Below are positions 35,484 through 43,487 of a DNA stretch of 64,000 nt, one piece after another. The position numbers were made by a program, and so were the translations under genes. Position 1 is the stretch's first letter; the number at the start of each line of letters is the position of its first letter. Below the pieces are notes generated by a model. It did not search any database. It was not told where the DNA came from and saw only the letters and a list, made by a program, of their open reading frames with translations. Source of the stretch: Slackia exigua ATCC 700122 (GTDB lineage: Bacteria; Actinomycetota; Coriobacteriia; Coriobacteriales; Eggerthellaceae); contig NZ_GG700631.1 in the NCBI RefSeq assembly GCF_000162875.1, positions 48,258-112,257 of the forward strand, given 5' to 3'.

Positions 35484-37043
35484 TTGCGAAATCATGCCTG
35501 CGATGCGCCGCGCATGCGCGGCGCGAGGCTTCTCAGCATGTTCGGGCTTGCATGCTACATCGCCTGGAGCTTCCTGTTCTGGAACGGCCCCCTGCTCATG
35601 ATAGGTCCCTGGGATGCTGCAGGCGCGAGCGTCGCGTTCGTGGTTCAAGGCATAGCGACGGTCGTCGCATCCGTCTTGATCGCGGGAATCGCCCTTCGCT
35701 CGCCCAGCGCTTTCCTCCGTTTCGCCGCATTCGCCCTGTTCTGCGGGCTTTCGATCGCCGCCGTCGTTCTGCTCGCGCTTTCGCGCGGCGACGAGTCGGT
35801 CCAGCAGCTCTCCATCGCATTCGCTCTCAGCGGAGCGGGAAGCACGTTGAGGCTCCTATGGGAAGAACGCATCAGCCTGGGCGGCGTGAGGACGGTGGCG
35901 CTCACCGTGGCGGCCGCCTACGTGCTCGGCTACGTGCTCTTCGTCGCATGCGCGCTGCTCGCAAGCGAAGCCGTCATCGCAGCCGCCATCGTGCTTTCGA
36001 TTGCCGGGATGCTCTCGTTCCTTGCAGCCGATTCGATACCGAAAAGAAGCAAGGGCGACGGTGGCCAGGCGAAGCCTTCCGGAAAAGAGGCCGGCCCCGA
36101 TGCCGTGCAGCGCAGCGCTCTGGGTTCGACCACGCACGGCGATGCGAACGCGAGCGGGGTTCTCGGGCGGAACGGCCGCGCAAGCGCGTTCTTTGCGCGG
36201 GATATCGGCACGAGCCCGGTCGCAACCCGACCTCCATCGCTCAAAGAGCTTGCAAAGCAGCTCCCCGCGACGCACCTCGTCATCGTCGCCCTCGCCTTCT
36301 TCGGATACGGAGCCATGCGCACAACAGGCGTGATCGGCGGATACGCGGCAGGCGGCGTTCTATCCTCGGCATTATCCGCCGGCGTGCCCGCGCTTGCGAG
36401 CCTCGTCGCCGTGCTCCTCGCCTACTGCCTGCATCAAAAGAACGCCTCCCTCACCTTCTATGTCGCATTTCCCCTCATGGTCATTGCCGCGCTCATTCCC
36501 CCGGAGCTCGATCCGTTCTCGGGGGGCGCCGCGTTCTGCATCGCGCTCGTCGGATCGGAGACGATCAAGTACGTGGTGTGGTTCATGCTGGTGCGCTCAT
36601 TCGCGCAGGATCAGGTATCCGCCCTGTTCATCCTGGCCATGCTGCGTTGCGCCCAATGGCTCGGCAGCGTGGCCGGGCAATCCGCATCCCTGGTCGCGCC
36701 TACCGGCCAGACGCTCAGCATCGTGGTGCTCCTCGCGCTCATGATGGCGTTGCTCCTCGCCGTAGGGCTCCCTTCCCGAGGATTCTTCTCAACTCCGGAA
36801 GCTTCCGTGCAAGACCGGGCGAAACCACGCGACCACGTCGCGCTCGCCGTCAGGCGCTACGGACTCACGCCGCGCGAGGCCGAGATCCTCGGCTACTGGG
36901 CCGGCGGCTATTCCAGCCCCTACATAGAAAAGAAGCTCTTCATCTCGAAGAGCACGGTGAAGACCCATCTGGGGCATATCTACGAGAAGACGAAGACATC
37001 GAACCGCCAATCGTTGCTCGAGCTTCTCGAGAGCTTGGAATAG
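35484..37043 (+). CDS. LuxR-type transcription regulator with polytopic membrane N-domain
   Basis: A 519-residue regulator with about 12 membrane helices and a C-terminal LuxR domain (YGLTPREAEILGYWAGGYSSPYIEKKLFISKSTVKTHLGHIYEKTKTSNRQSLLELLE, in parts). The start is uncertain. A TTG at 35484 has AAGGAG at ideal spacing; an ATG at 35343 has none and overlaps a TAGAAT -10-like box. A low-complexity stretch in the middle (residues 175-240) probably forms a cytoplasmic loop. It lies between two flavoprotein genes, downstream of one and convergent with the other, so its target is not obvious from position. Confidence 0.84.
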   Translation: MRNHACDAPRMRGARLLSMFGLACYIAWSFLFWNGPLLMIGPWDAAGASVAFVVQGIATVVASVLIAGIALRSPSAFLRFAAFALFCGLSIAAVVLLALSRGDESVQQLSIAFALSGAGSTLRLLWEERISLGGVRTVALTVAAAYVLGYVLFVACALLASEAVIAAAIVLSIAGMLSFLAADSIPKRSKGDGGQAKPSGKEAGPDAVQRSALGSTTHGDANASGVLGRNGRASAFFARDIGTSPVATRPPSLKELAKQLPATHLVIVALAFFGYGAMRTTGVIGGYAAGGVLSSALSAGVPALASLVAVLLAYCLHQKNASLTFYVAFPLMVIAALIPPELDPFSGGAAFCIALVGSETIKYVVWFMLVRSFAQDQVSALFILAMLRCAQWLGSVAGQSASLVAPTGQTLSIVVLLALMMALLLAVGLPSRGFFSTPEASVQDRAKPRDHVALAVRRYGLTPREAEILGYWAGGYSSPYIEKKLFISKSTVKTHLGHIYEKTKTSNRQSLLELLESLE

Positions 37044-37094
37044 AGCCTGAAAAAATCCCGTCTTCATGCGGAGGGGTGGAACAAGACCTAAAAA

Positions 37095-37131
37095 CCCGCC
37101 TTCACGCGGGAGGGGATCGCATGAAGGCGGG
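37095..37131 (-). terminator. Terminator of the FMN/FAD reductase gene
   Basis: Arms at 37095-37108 and 37118-37131 pair with one mismatch over 14 bases. Read on the minus strand the hairpin is followed by TTTTT, so it ends transcription coming from the reductase gene at 37242. It lies in the gap between convergent genes. Confidence 0.7.
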
Positions 37132-37241
37132 CGAGGCGGCCGATCCGGCTCGACCGATGCCGAGCACGCACGCGCAGGAACGGCTGCAGCATACGCCGCG
37201 CATGGAGGAGGGGTTGCGACAGCCATGCGCGGCAGGATGTC

Positions 37242-39044
37242 TTATTTCGAAACGGCCTCGCCGGCACGGCGGCCGAAGACGAACGCATCGGCGATCGAAC
37301 ACGAGCCGAGACGGTTGTCGCCCATCTTATGGCCGGCCACTTCGCCGATCGCCATCAAGCCGGAGATGGGTTCGCCTGCGTCGTCGAGCACCTGAGCCTG
37401 CGGATTGATGTGCAGGCCGCCCATGGTGTAATGGACCGAGGGCTTGAAGACGATCACGTAGTAAGGGCCTTCGTTGATCGGATTGAGGGTCCCGCGGTAG
37501 TTGAAGTCGTCGTCCTTGCCGGCGGCGCAGTAGCCGTTCCAGGTATCGATGGTCTTCTGAAGCTCGGCCGCGTCGATGCTGAAGGGCTTGCAAGCTTCCT
37601 CGAGCGTGTCTCCCCTGACCATCTTCTCGCGCGCCAGGAGGTTTTCGACCTCGCTCTTATTCGCATTGAACACGCCGGTCTTGTCGACCTGTTCCTGCGT
37701 GAAGACCATATAGCCGACGCCGTCGGTCTGCTGCGTCGTAGCCTCGGAGATGACGTCGCGGCGCTCGAGCTCCTCGACGTAGCGCTTGCCTTCCTTGTTG
37801 ACGCAGATGGCGTTCTGGTTGAGGCGCATATTGCCTGTGTACAGAAGACCGCCGGTCTCGACATCGCAGGTCGGATACGTCTGGATGTACTGCATGTCGA
37901 TGAGATTCGCGCCGATCGCCTCGGCCATCGAGATGCCGTCGCCCGTCGCGCCCACGCTGTCGGTGGACAGGATGTTCTCGTCCATCTTGGGGTTGTATTT
38001 CACGCGCATCTCGACATTCGAGCCGAAGCCGCCGGTCGCCAGGATCACATGCTTCGCTTTGAACGTATACGGATCGCCGGATAGCGTGTGCGTCGCCTTG
38101 ACGCCGGTCACGGCGCCGCCTTCGACGACGAGCTCTTCGGCCTTCATATTGCGCACGATGGTCAGCCCGTCGACCTCCTTGCAGCGCTTGTCGAGCTTCA
38201 CGATGATCTCGCTGCCCTCCTGGCCGTACGGCACGAGGGAGCGAGCAACGGAGTGCCCGCCGAAGAACTGCTGGTACGGCTGCCATGCCACGTCGGCCTC
38301 GAAGGTGAGCCATTCCATGGCGTCGTAGGCGCCCTCGGCGATGACCTGCACGAGCTCGGGATCGCCGATGTTGTCGCCGCCCACGAGCATGTCTTCGGCC
38401 AGCTTTTCGACGCTATCCTCGATGCCGTCGCGGCGCTGGAAATAGTTATTCGGAACGGAAATGGCGCCGCCCGAAAGAATGGTATCGCCGCCCGTGATGC
38501 CGAGCTTCTCGATCATGACGACCGACGATCCGTTGCGGGCCGCCGTCAGCGCTGCGGCATATCCGGCGCCGCCGGCGCCCACCACGACGACATCGACATC
38601 GGTCGGAATGCTGTCGGGCAGGGCAGGCACGGCTTTGGCACGCGCCTTCCATTCGTCGGCGTCTTCGCCCGCCTGCTTGAGCGCATCAGCGGTAGCCAAG
38701 ATGAATGCGCGGCTCGAAAGCGTCGCGCCCGAGACGGCATCTACGTTGAGCGTCTGATTGTCCACGATAAGACTGCTGAGCACATCGATGGCCTCGGTGC
38801 CGACACCGGCGGATTCTTGCGATTTCAAGACGTTGATATGCAGAAGCTTGCCATCTTCGAGCACGCATTCGACGTTCAGCTCGCCGCCTTTGCCCGTCGA
38901 CGAGCCCGATCCTGCGATCTGGCCGCTCTGCGGGATCTTGGCCGCGCCGCCGTCCGACGCGCACGCGCCCAGAAACAGGCTTGCGCCTCCGGCCGCCGCG
39001 ATCATGCTCCCTGAAAGAAAGCTTCTCCGAGATAGCTTCGCCAT
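37242..39044 (-). CDS. Tat-exported FMN/FAD reductase, urocanate- or fumarate-reductase-like
   Basis: A 600-residue two-domain flavoprotein. After a Tat signal (LSRRSFLSGS) ending in a lipobox-like FLGACAS comes an FMN-binding domain (residues 50-125) with the flavinylation motif DAVSGAT at 102-108, where Thr108 would carry covalent FMN added by an ApbE transferase. The FAD domain follows (VVVVGAGGAGYAAAL), with VILATGGFGSNVEM, HYTMGGLHINPQAQVLD and IGEVAGHKMGDNRLG. This layout matches UrdA and soluble fumarate reductases lacking the heme domain. GAGGAGG precedes the ATG. Electrons probably arrive through a membrane flavin or quinol donor encoded elsewhere. Confidence 0.9.
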   Translation of the reverse strand: MAKLSRRSFLSGSMIAAAGGASLFLGACASDGGAAKIPQSGQIAGSGSSTGKGGELNVECVLEDGKLLHINVLKSQESAGVGTEAIDVLSSLIVDNQTLNVDAVSGATLSSRAFILATADALKQAGEDADEWKARAKAVPALPDSIPTDVDVVVVGAGGAGYAAALTAARNGSSVVMIEKLGITGGDTILSGGAISVPNNYFQRRDGIEDSVEKLAEDMLVGGDNIGDPELVQVIAEGAYDAMEWLTFEADVAWQPYQQFFGGHSVARSLVPYGQEGSEIIVKLDKRCKEVDGLTIVRNMKAEELVVEGGAVTGVKATHTLSGDPYTFKAKHVILATGGFGSNVEMRVKYNPKMDENILSTDSVGATGDGISMAEAIGANLIDMQYIQTYPTCDVETGGLLYTGNMRLNQNAICVNKEGKRYVEELERRDVISEATTQQTDGVGYMVFTQEQVDKTGVFNANKSEVENLLAREKMVRGDTLEEACKPFSIDAAELQKTIDTWNGYCAAGKDDDFNYRGTLNPINEGPYYVIVFKPSVHYTMGGLHINPQAQVLDDAGEPISGLMAIGEVAGHKMGDNRLGSCSIADAFVFGRRAGEAVSK

Positions 39045-39288
39045 CGTTTCCTCCTCTATCCCTTTTTCAGCCGGTCCCTTGCCGGCACTTGGGGACAGAT
39101 TGGCGCGCAGGCGACGCGGAGGCTATCGCAGCGCAGGTCGGATTCGCAGGAAAACGGCATCCCCCCAGAGGGAGGATATTGATGCGATTCGCCACGAACG
39201 ACCCGACACCTGGAATGCGGCAACACGGCCATCCAGCGCGCGGCCCAAACGACGAAGCCGACATGATAGGATGCGTGGCTCGACGGAA

Positions 39289-39654
39289 TCAGTCCCCTAT
39301 CTCGCGTTCCCAGTCGATATCGGTCGGACGGCCGAAGGTGTCTTCCCCAGGAGTCCAGGCGCACTTCGCCATATCGACGTGCGTATCATCGAGAAAGGGT
39401 ACGCCCTCCTGCTCGAGCAGGCGTTTTTGCACCTCGGGACCGCCGAAGACATACGAATCGCAGATCGCGCCGTCTTTGAAGACGACGCGGTGGCAGGGAT
39501 AGATATCCGGATCAGGATTGTTACGCATAGCGTAACCCACGAAGCGGGACTTGCGAGGCTCGCCGATCGCACGCGCGACAGCGCCGTAGGACATGACGCG
39601 TCCGCGCGGAATGCGTCGCACGATGTCGAATGCCTTGTCGGAGAATGCGCCCAT
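39289..39654 (-). CDS. Minimal MGMT-family alkyltransferase, probably leaderless
   Basis: A 121-residue protein matching only the DNA-binding and active-site domain of O6-alkylguanine-DNA alkyltransferases (RVMSYGAVARAIGEPRKSRFVGYAMRNNP). The reactive-Cys motif PCHRVV is intact, so unlike alkyltransferase-like proteins it may transfer alkyl groups to itself. The N-terminal domain of full-length enzymes is absent. No ribosome site precedes the ATG; instead a perfect TATAAT lies seven bases upstream, which places the transcript start at or next to the start codon. A leaderless mRNA is therefore likely. Confidence 0.85.
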   Translation of the reverse strand: MGAFSDKAFDIVRRIPRGRVMSYGAVARAIGEPRKSRFVGYAMRNNPDPDIYPCHRVVFKDGAICDSYVFGGPEVQKRLLEQEGVPFLDDTHVDMAKCAWTPGEDTFGRPTDIDWEREIGD

Positions 39655-39742
39655 GGCAGCATTATAGAGGTTTCGGGTGTAAGGGCCTCAGTGCCTCCTG
39701 CATGCTCCTCCAGGAGGTCTTGGGTCTTGGGTATTGGGTATC

Positions 39743-39834
39743 GGGTCTTCGGTTTTGGGTCTTCGGTTTTGGGTCTTCGGTTTTGGGTCTTCGGTTTTGG
39801 GTCTTCGGTTTTGGGTCTTCGGTTTTGGGTCTTC
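39743..39834. repeat. 14-bp minisatellite, GGGTCTTCGGTTTT
   Basis: Six perfect head-to-tail copies at 39743-39826, then a partial copy. Degenerate copies precede (from about 39713) and a looser TC/G-rich tract follows to about 39970. The unit is not a multiple of three, and no gene reads through it, so it is not a protein repeat. The strand composition is strongly skewed to G and T on the plus strand. Confidence 0.9.
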
Positions 39835-40063
39835 ACCTTCCGCTTTTAGCTCCCGGTCTTCGGTCTTCGCTCTCCGTTCTTCGCTCTCCGGCCTTCGCTC
39901 TTCGCTCTTCATTCTCCAGTCTCCGGTCTTCGCCCTTCGCTTTTAGTTCTTCGGTCTTCGCTCTTCACGCGAAGGCATTCATGAGAGTCCCGCGAGGACG
40001 AATGCGAAAACCAATTGAACCCTCCTTGTAAGCCCAATCGGACCCTTCTGACAAAATATCTAC

Positions 40064-40085
40064 GCTTAGTGGCATTTTGCAAGTC
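40064..40085 (-). repeat. Dispersed 22-base intergenic element, copy 2
   Basis: The reverse complement of this stretch matches 19144-19165 at 21 of 22 bases. The two copies are 21 kb apart in opposite orientation, both in gene-free DNA that also contains TTTCTGGCA-type motifs. Confidence 0.75.
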
Positions 40086-40114
40086 GCCTTCCATGAAAGA
40101 GGCCATGACGAGCT

Positions 40115-40154
40115 CACTATATAGTGTTATTACGTCTTGACACACTATATATTG
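40115..40154. promoter_or_regulatory. Twin CACTATATA dyads
   Basis: CACTATATAGTG (40115-40126) is a perfect 12-bp palindrome, and CACTATATATTG (40143-40154) is a near copy 28 bases on. A consensus -35 TTGACA lies between them. This looks like a repressor-controlled promoter region, but the controlled gene is not clear, since the next gene starts 570 bases away. Confidence 0.5.
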
Positions 40155-40212
40155 CATCATCATTCACGGAGCGCGACAGAGTTTCCAACGCGAATCGTGT
40201 TCAAACCCCTCT

Positions 40213-40281
40213 AAGCTCGCAATTTCTGGCAGTTGGACACGAAATAGCTTTGTAAATTCGCAAAGCTCGCGATTTCTGGCA
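40213..40281. repeat. Two copies of AAGCTCGCRATTTCTGGCA, 50 bases apart
   Basis: The 19-base sequence is at 40213-40231 and 40263-40281 with one difference. Its TTTCTGGCA end also occurs next to the 22-mer at 19144-19165. A regulatory or mobile origin is possible. Confidence 0.6.
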
Positions 40282-40723
40282 AAAACAGCGGGAGAACTCA
40301 TTGCAGTTTGAGAAGCGGTTAATCCGAACATCCCGACCCCCCCTGAACGCAACGGCAACGCACATGAGCAAGGCTTCCCGTATGCGGCCGGCCATGACAG
40401 GATGCGCGGGTATTTCCTGCGCTTCCGTGCTCTGGTATGGTTCTTTTGGGTCGAAGACGAACCGAGCTCACGTCGCTTCTCGGTCGTGCGGTCTGAAAGC
40501 GAACCGAATCCGTGTCTACCCTACGATCTCTCAAGTCGAAGGCCGCAAACGAACCGATCCTCTATCGCCTGCGCGCTCGCGGACCGAGCGAAGTTGGCGG
40601 CCAGGACCTGAGGAAGCGAACACTATCGCTCGCGCGCTCGCGAACCGAACCCCTATCGTCTGCGACTTGCGGAATCAGAACCAGATCGAGCACATGCCGT
40701 CCTACGAGGAAACGAGGTGCCCC

Positions 40724-42349
40724 ATGGCTGTTGCCTACGAGGAAAACCCGCTTACCGTGCATTGCGAGTCATGCGGAGGCGCGGCGAACTACGACATCGT
40801 CACCCAGAGCTACCGCTGCCCCTACTGCGGCGGCACCACGAGCGTAAAAGGCGCGAAGGCGCAGGCCAAAGGATGGAGAGATGCTCGTCAGGTGCAGTTC
40901 CGCGAAAATGCCCGAGATCTTGCGCAGGCGACCTACACCTGCCCGAATTGCGCGGCCAAAGTGGTCGTTCCCGAAGGCGAGGCCCTTGCCGCCTGCAGTT
41001 TCTGCGGCGGCAAGCCCGTACGGAGCGAATTTTTCGACGATGACAGCTTCCCCGAGGTCGTCATCGGCTTCAAAATCACACTCGACGAGGCACGCGCACG
41101 GCTCGAACGCTGGTGCGAAGAGAATGCAAGATGCAAACCCGAAACGGACGGCATCAGGAAGAACATCGGGAAGCTCGCCGGATACTATCTCCCCTACCAG
41201 CTTGTGCGCGGCGGTATATCCTGTACCGCGCGCAGGATCGATTCGTCGCGTGATTACGTCTGCCGCGGATTCGCCAACGGTATCGCCGTCAACACATCGC
41301 AGCAGATGAAAAACGAGCTGCTTGATGCCATGGAGCCTTTCGACTGGACGGAATGCGCCCCGTTCGACTTCGGCTACGTGGCCGGCCAGCGCGTCAAACT
41401 GCAAGATCTTCAGAAGGATCGGCTCGAAGGGCGCGTCAAACGAGAGGTCGAGCAGGGGTACCGCCCCATGGTAGAGAAGGTCATGCAATCGAAGGCCGTG
41501 AGCATGAACGCCGACATCAGCAGTATGCTCATCATGCCGGCGCTGCTGCCGGCCTATGTGCTGCACAGCAAGGCATGCGATGTCGCAATCAACGGCCAAA
41601 CAGGGAAGGTAGCGGTGCTCTCGCAGCGCATAGGTCGAAGCATGCCTTGGTTCGTCCCGCCGATAATCGCCACCGCGATCTGCGGCATCCTCGCATTCGC
41701 GGTCGCCTTTCTCCTTGCGGACACCTCGGATCCCGCGAACACGGCAAGTATAGCGGCCGGCATCACAGCCGTCATAGCCGCCATAGCGTTCACCGCATAT
41801 AGCCGGAACCGCGGCCTCAAAGGCGAATGGAATCTGCTGTTCACCAGCAAAGATTCAGTAATTGAACGACAAGGGGGAACGCTTGTCTGGGGAGCGGGCG
41901 AATCACGCCCCGATCCCGATCCCGTGTTCTTCGAACGCATCGGCGGCCTGGAAGAACCCGTGCGCATACGTTTCCACCCGCCCGCACGCATCGCGAAATG
42001 GGTGGCGCTCATCGCGCTCTGGAACACGTTCCCGCTGCTCCTTGGGTTCCTATTCGCAGGCTTCGATACGTCGGGCATGTGGCTGGGCGGCATCGTCGTG
42101 TGGCTCTGCATCTCCATCCCCACCACACCCGCATTCATCATGAAGTTCTTCCATATGGAAGTCTACGATCGCCCTATCCTCTACCGGATACTGCCCGACG
42201 GCACGACGAAACGTGTCAAGGCCGATGGCGAGAAGGCGAATTGGAGGGAGATTTTGAACGACGCCTTCGAGATGAAGGGACTCATCGCCGGGCTCGCGCT
42301 GATTCCCCTCGTCATCTCGCTCGTGATAGCCTTCGGAGGAAGCGCCTAG
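40724..42349 (+). CDS. Zinc-ribbon membrane protein of unknown function
   Basis: The 541-residue product starts at 40724 (MAVAYEENPLTVHCESCGG) with GAGGT upstream; an ATG ten codons earlier is possible. Two zinc ribbons open the protein: CESCGG with YRCPYCGG (first 40 residues), then YTCPNC with CSFCGG. A soluble region of about 200 residues follows. Then come two membrane helices near 310-360, a further soluble part, and three or four more helices to the C-terminus. Similar TFIIB-type zinc-ribbon membrane proteins are common in Actinobacteria and Firmicutes but have no known role. The gene seems monocistronic and has a long non-coding leader. Confidence 0.75.
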   Translation: MAVAYEENPLTVHCESCGGAANYDIVTQSYRCPYCGGTTSVKGAKAQAKGWRDARQVQFRENARDLAQATYTCPNCAAKVVVPEGEALAACSFCGGKPVRSEFFDDDSFPEVVIGFKITLDEARARLERWCEENARCKPETDGIRKNIGKLAGYYLPYQLVRGGISCTARRIDSSRDYVCRGFANGIAVNTSQQMKNELLDAMEPFDWTECAPFDFGYVAGQRVKLQDLQKDRLEGRVKREVEQGYRPMVEKVMQSKAVSMNADISSMLIMPALLPAYVLHSKACDVAINGQTGKVAVLSQRIGRSMPWFVPPIIATAICGILAFAVAFLLADTSDPANTASIAAGITAVIAAIAFTAYSRNRGLKGEWNLLFTSKDSVIERQGGTLVWGAGESRPDPDPVFFERIGGLEEPVRIRFHPPARIAKWVALIALWNTFPLLLGFLFAGFDTSGMWLGGIVVWLCISIPTTPAFIMKFFHMEVYDRPILYRILPDGTTKRVKADGEKANWREILNDAFEMKGLIAGLALIPLVISLVIAFGGSA

Positions 42350-42580
42350 ACGAGCTGCGCGGCATGCATTTCATGATCGTGCGCGAATACGCAGGCCCAA
42401 CATGCGATGCTACGGAATCGCTGAGCCGTTCTGCAACGCCATGCGCAGGAGCTATCGCATACGATGCCCGCATCGACCGTCGCTCTTGCAAAACCAGCGG
42501 CATCGAGATGCGCCCGCCGATTCCATCAGGTAGAATCAGGGCAAGACACATGTCCGCATTCAACGATTGGAGACGTCGCC

Positions 42581-43093
42581 ATGTCCGAAGAGCCCATCGA
42601 TTCCCCGATCAACGAAACCGCGACCGCTGCAACCGACAGCGTCATGCATGACAAAGCGCCCACGAATACCGAGGCAGAACCCAAGGTCGGCACCGTCACG
42701 AATGCAGGGGCCGCGAACAACGCAGAGGCCGTCGAGACGGAACCCCTCGCCGGCGAAGAGGTCGACTTCGAAACCTTCAGCAAGTCCGACTTCCGCGCCG
42801 TCAAGGTGAAGGAATGCGAAGCCGTCCGCAAGAGCAAGAAGCTCCTCAAGTTCGTGCTCGACGACGGCACCGGCACCGACCGCGTGATTCTTTCGGGCAT
42901 TCACATGTACTACGAGCCCGAAGAGCTCGTCGGCAAGACGCTCATCGCCATCGTGAACCTGCCTGCGCGCTCGATGATGGGCATCGACTCGTGCGGCATG
43001 CTGCTCTCGGCGATCCATGAGGTGAAGGGCGAAGAACGCCTGAACCTGCTCATGGTCGACGATGCGATACCCGCAGGCGCGAAGCTCTACTAG
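42581..43093 (+). CDS. tRNA-binding domain protein (MetRS C-terminal/CsaA-like)
   Basis: A 170-residue protein with a free-standing EMAP-II/Arc1p-type OB fold (DFETFSKSDFRAVKVKECEAV, LVGKTLIAIVNLPARSMMGIDSCGMLLSA). The family binds tRNA or acts as a chaperone (CsaA). An acidic, Ala/Thr-rich leader of about 60 residues is added at the N-terminus. The start at 42581 has GGAGACG. A TAGAAT -10-like box lies at 42531-42536. Full-length methionyl-tRNA synthetase is not adjacent, so this is a separate trans-acting protein. Confidence 0.85.
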   Translation: MSEEPIDSPINETATAATDSVMHDKAPTNTEAEPKVGTVTNAGAANNAEAVETEPLAGEEVDFETFSKSDFRAVKVKECEAVRKSKKLLKFVLDDGTGTDRVILSGIHMYYEPEELVGKTLIAIVNLPARSMMGIDSCGMLLSAIHEVKGEERLNLLMVDDAIPAGAKLY

Positions 43094-43268
43094 CTCGACC
43101 CAAGGGCCGGTGCCCGCGCGCATGAAGGAAGCCCGCGCAGCGGACGAACGTTCCGTCCGTTGCGCGACTGGCCTCGGAAGCCGCCGAAAGCCCCATGGCG
43201 TGCATGTCGCACACCGGCTTCGCCGAGCGACGCGGATGCATCCTCGCGCCAGGAAGATTGGAGGCATT

Positions 43269-43487
43269 ATGGACCCGAAGAAGACCGGATTCGCCCTTGC
43301 TGCCGCGATCGCATGCGCGTGCGCCATGCCTTCGTATGCGTTCGCCGACATCGCGCCGATTCCCTCGTATCCCACGCCGTCGGGATTCTTTGATATCGCG
43401 CTCATTGCGGGAGTAGCAGTGCCCGTCATCATCGCCTCGATCGTTGCGCTCGTTGCGATCGTGATCATTCTGAACGAACGAAAATGA
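43269..43487 (+). CDS. Small membrane protein, first gene of an unknown operon
   Basis: A 72-residue product that starts at 43269 after GGAGGC. It has a signal-peptide-like start (MDPKKTGFALAAAIACACAMPSYAFADI), a proline-rich PIPSYPTPSG, and one strongly hydrophobic helix ending in NERK. The stop codon overlaps the start of the MFS gene (ATGA), so the two are translationally coupled. I do not recognise the family. It may be a partner subunit for the transporter. Confidence 0.65.
   Translation: MDPKKTGFALAAAIACACAMPSYAFADIAPIPSYPTPSGFFDIALIAGVAVPVIIASIVALVAIVIILNERK

Larger units (their letters stand above)
39655..40723. other. 1.07-kb non-coding region with minisatellite and dyad repeats
   Basis: No convincing gene is seen. 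In order it holds the TATAAT box of the alkyltransferase gene, a 14-bp minisatellite (39743-39834), and a degenerate CTTCG/CTCTTC tract to about 39970. Then come one copy of a dispersed 22-mer (40064-40085), two CACTATATA dyads (40115-40154), two AAGCTCGCRATTTCTGGCA copies (40213-40231 and 40263-40281) and about 440 GC-rich bases up to the zinc-ribbon gene. A consensus TTGACA lies at 40137-40142 but no good -10 follows at 17 bases. Confidence 0.55.

Noticed and set aside
39713-39970. Possible CRISPR array
   Set aside because: The 14-bp units are directly joined without spacers and no cas gene is present, so it is a minisatellite.
39909-40163. An 84-codon minus-strand frame beginning MMMQYIVCQDV
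   Set aside because: It runs through the degenerate repeat tract, has no ribosome site and its C-terminal half is repeat-encoded.
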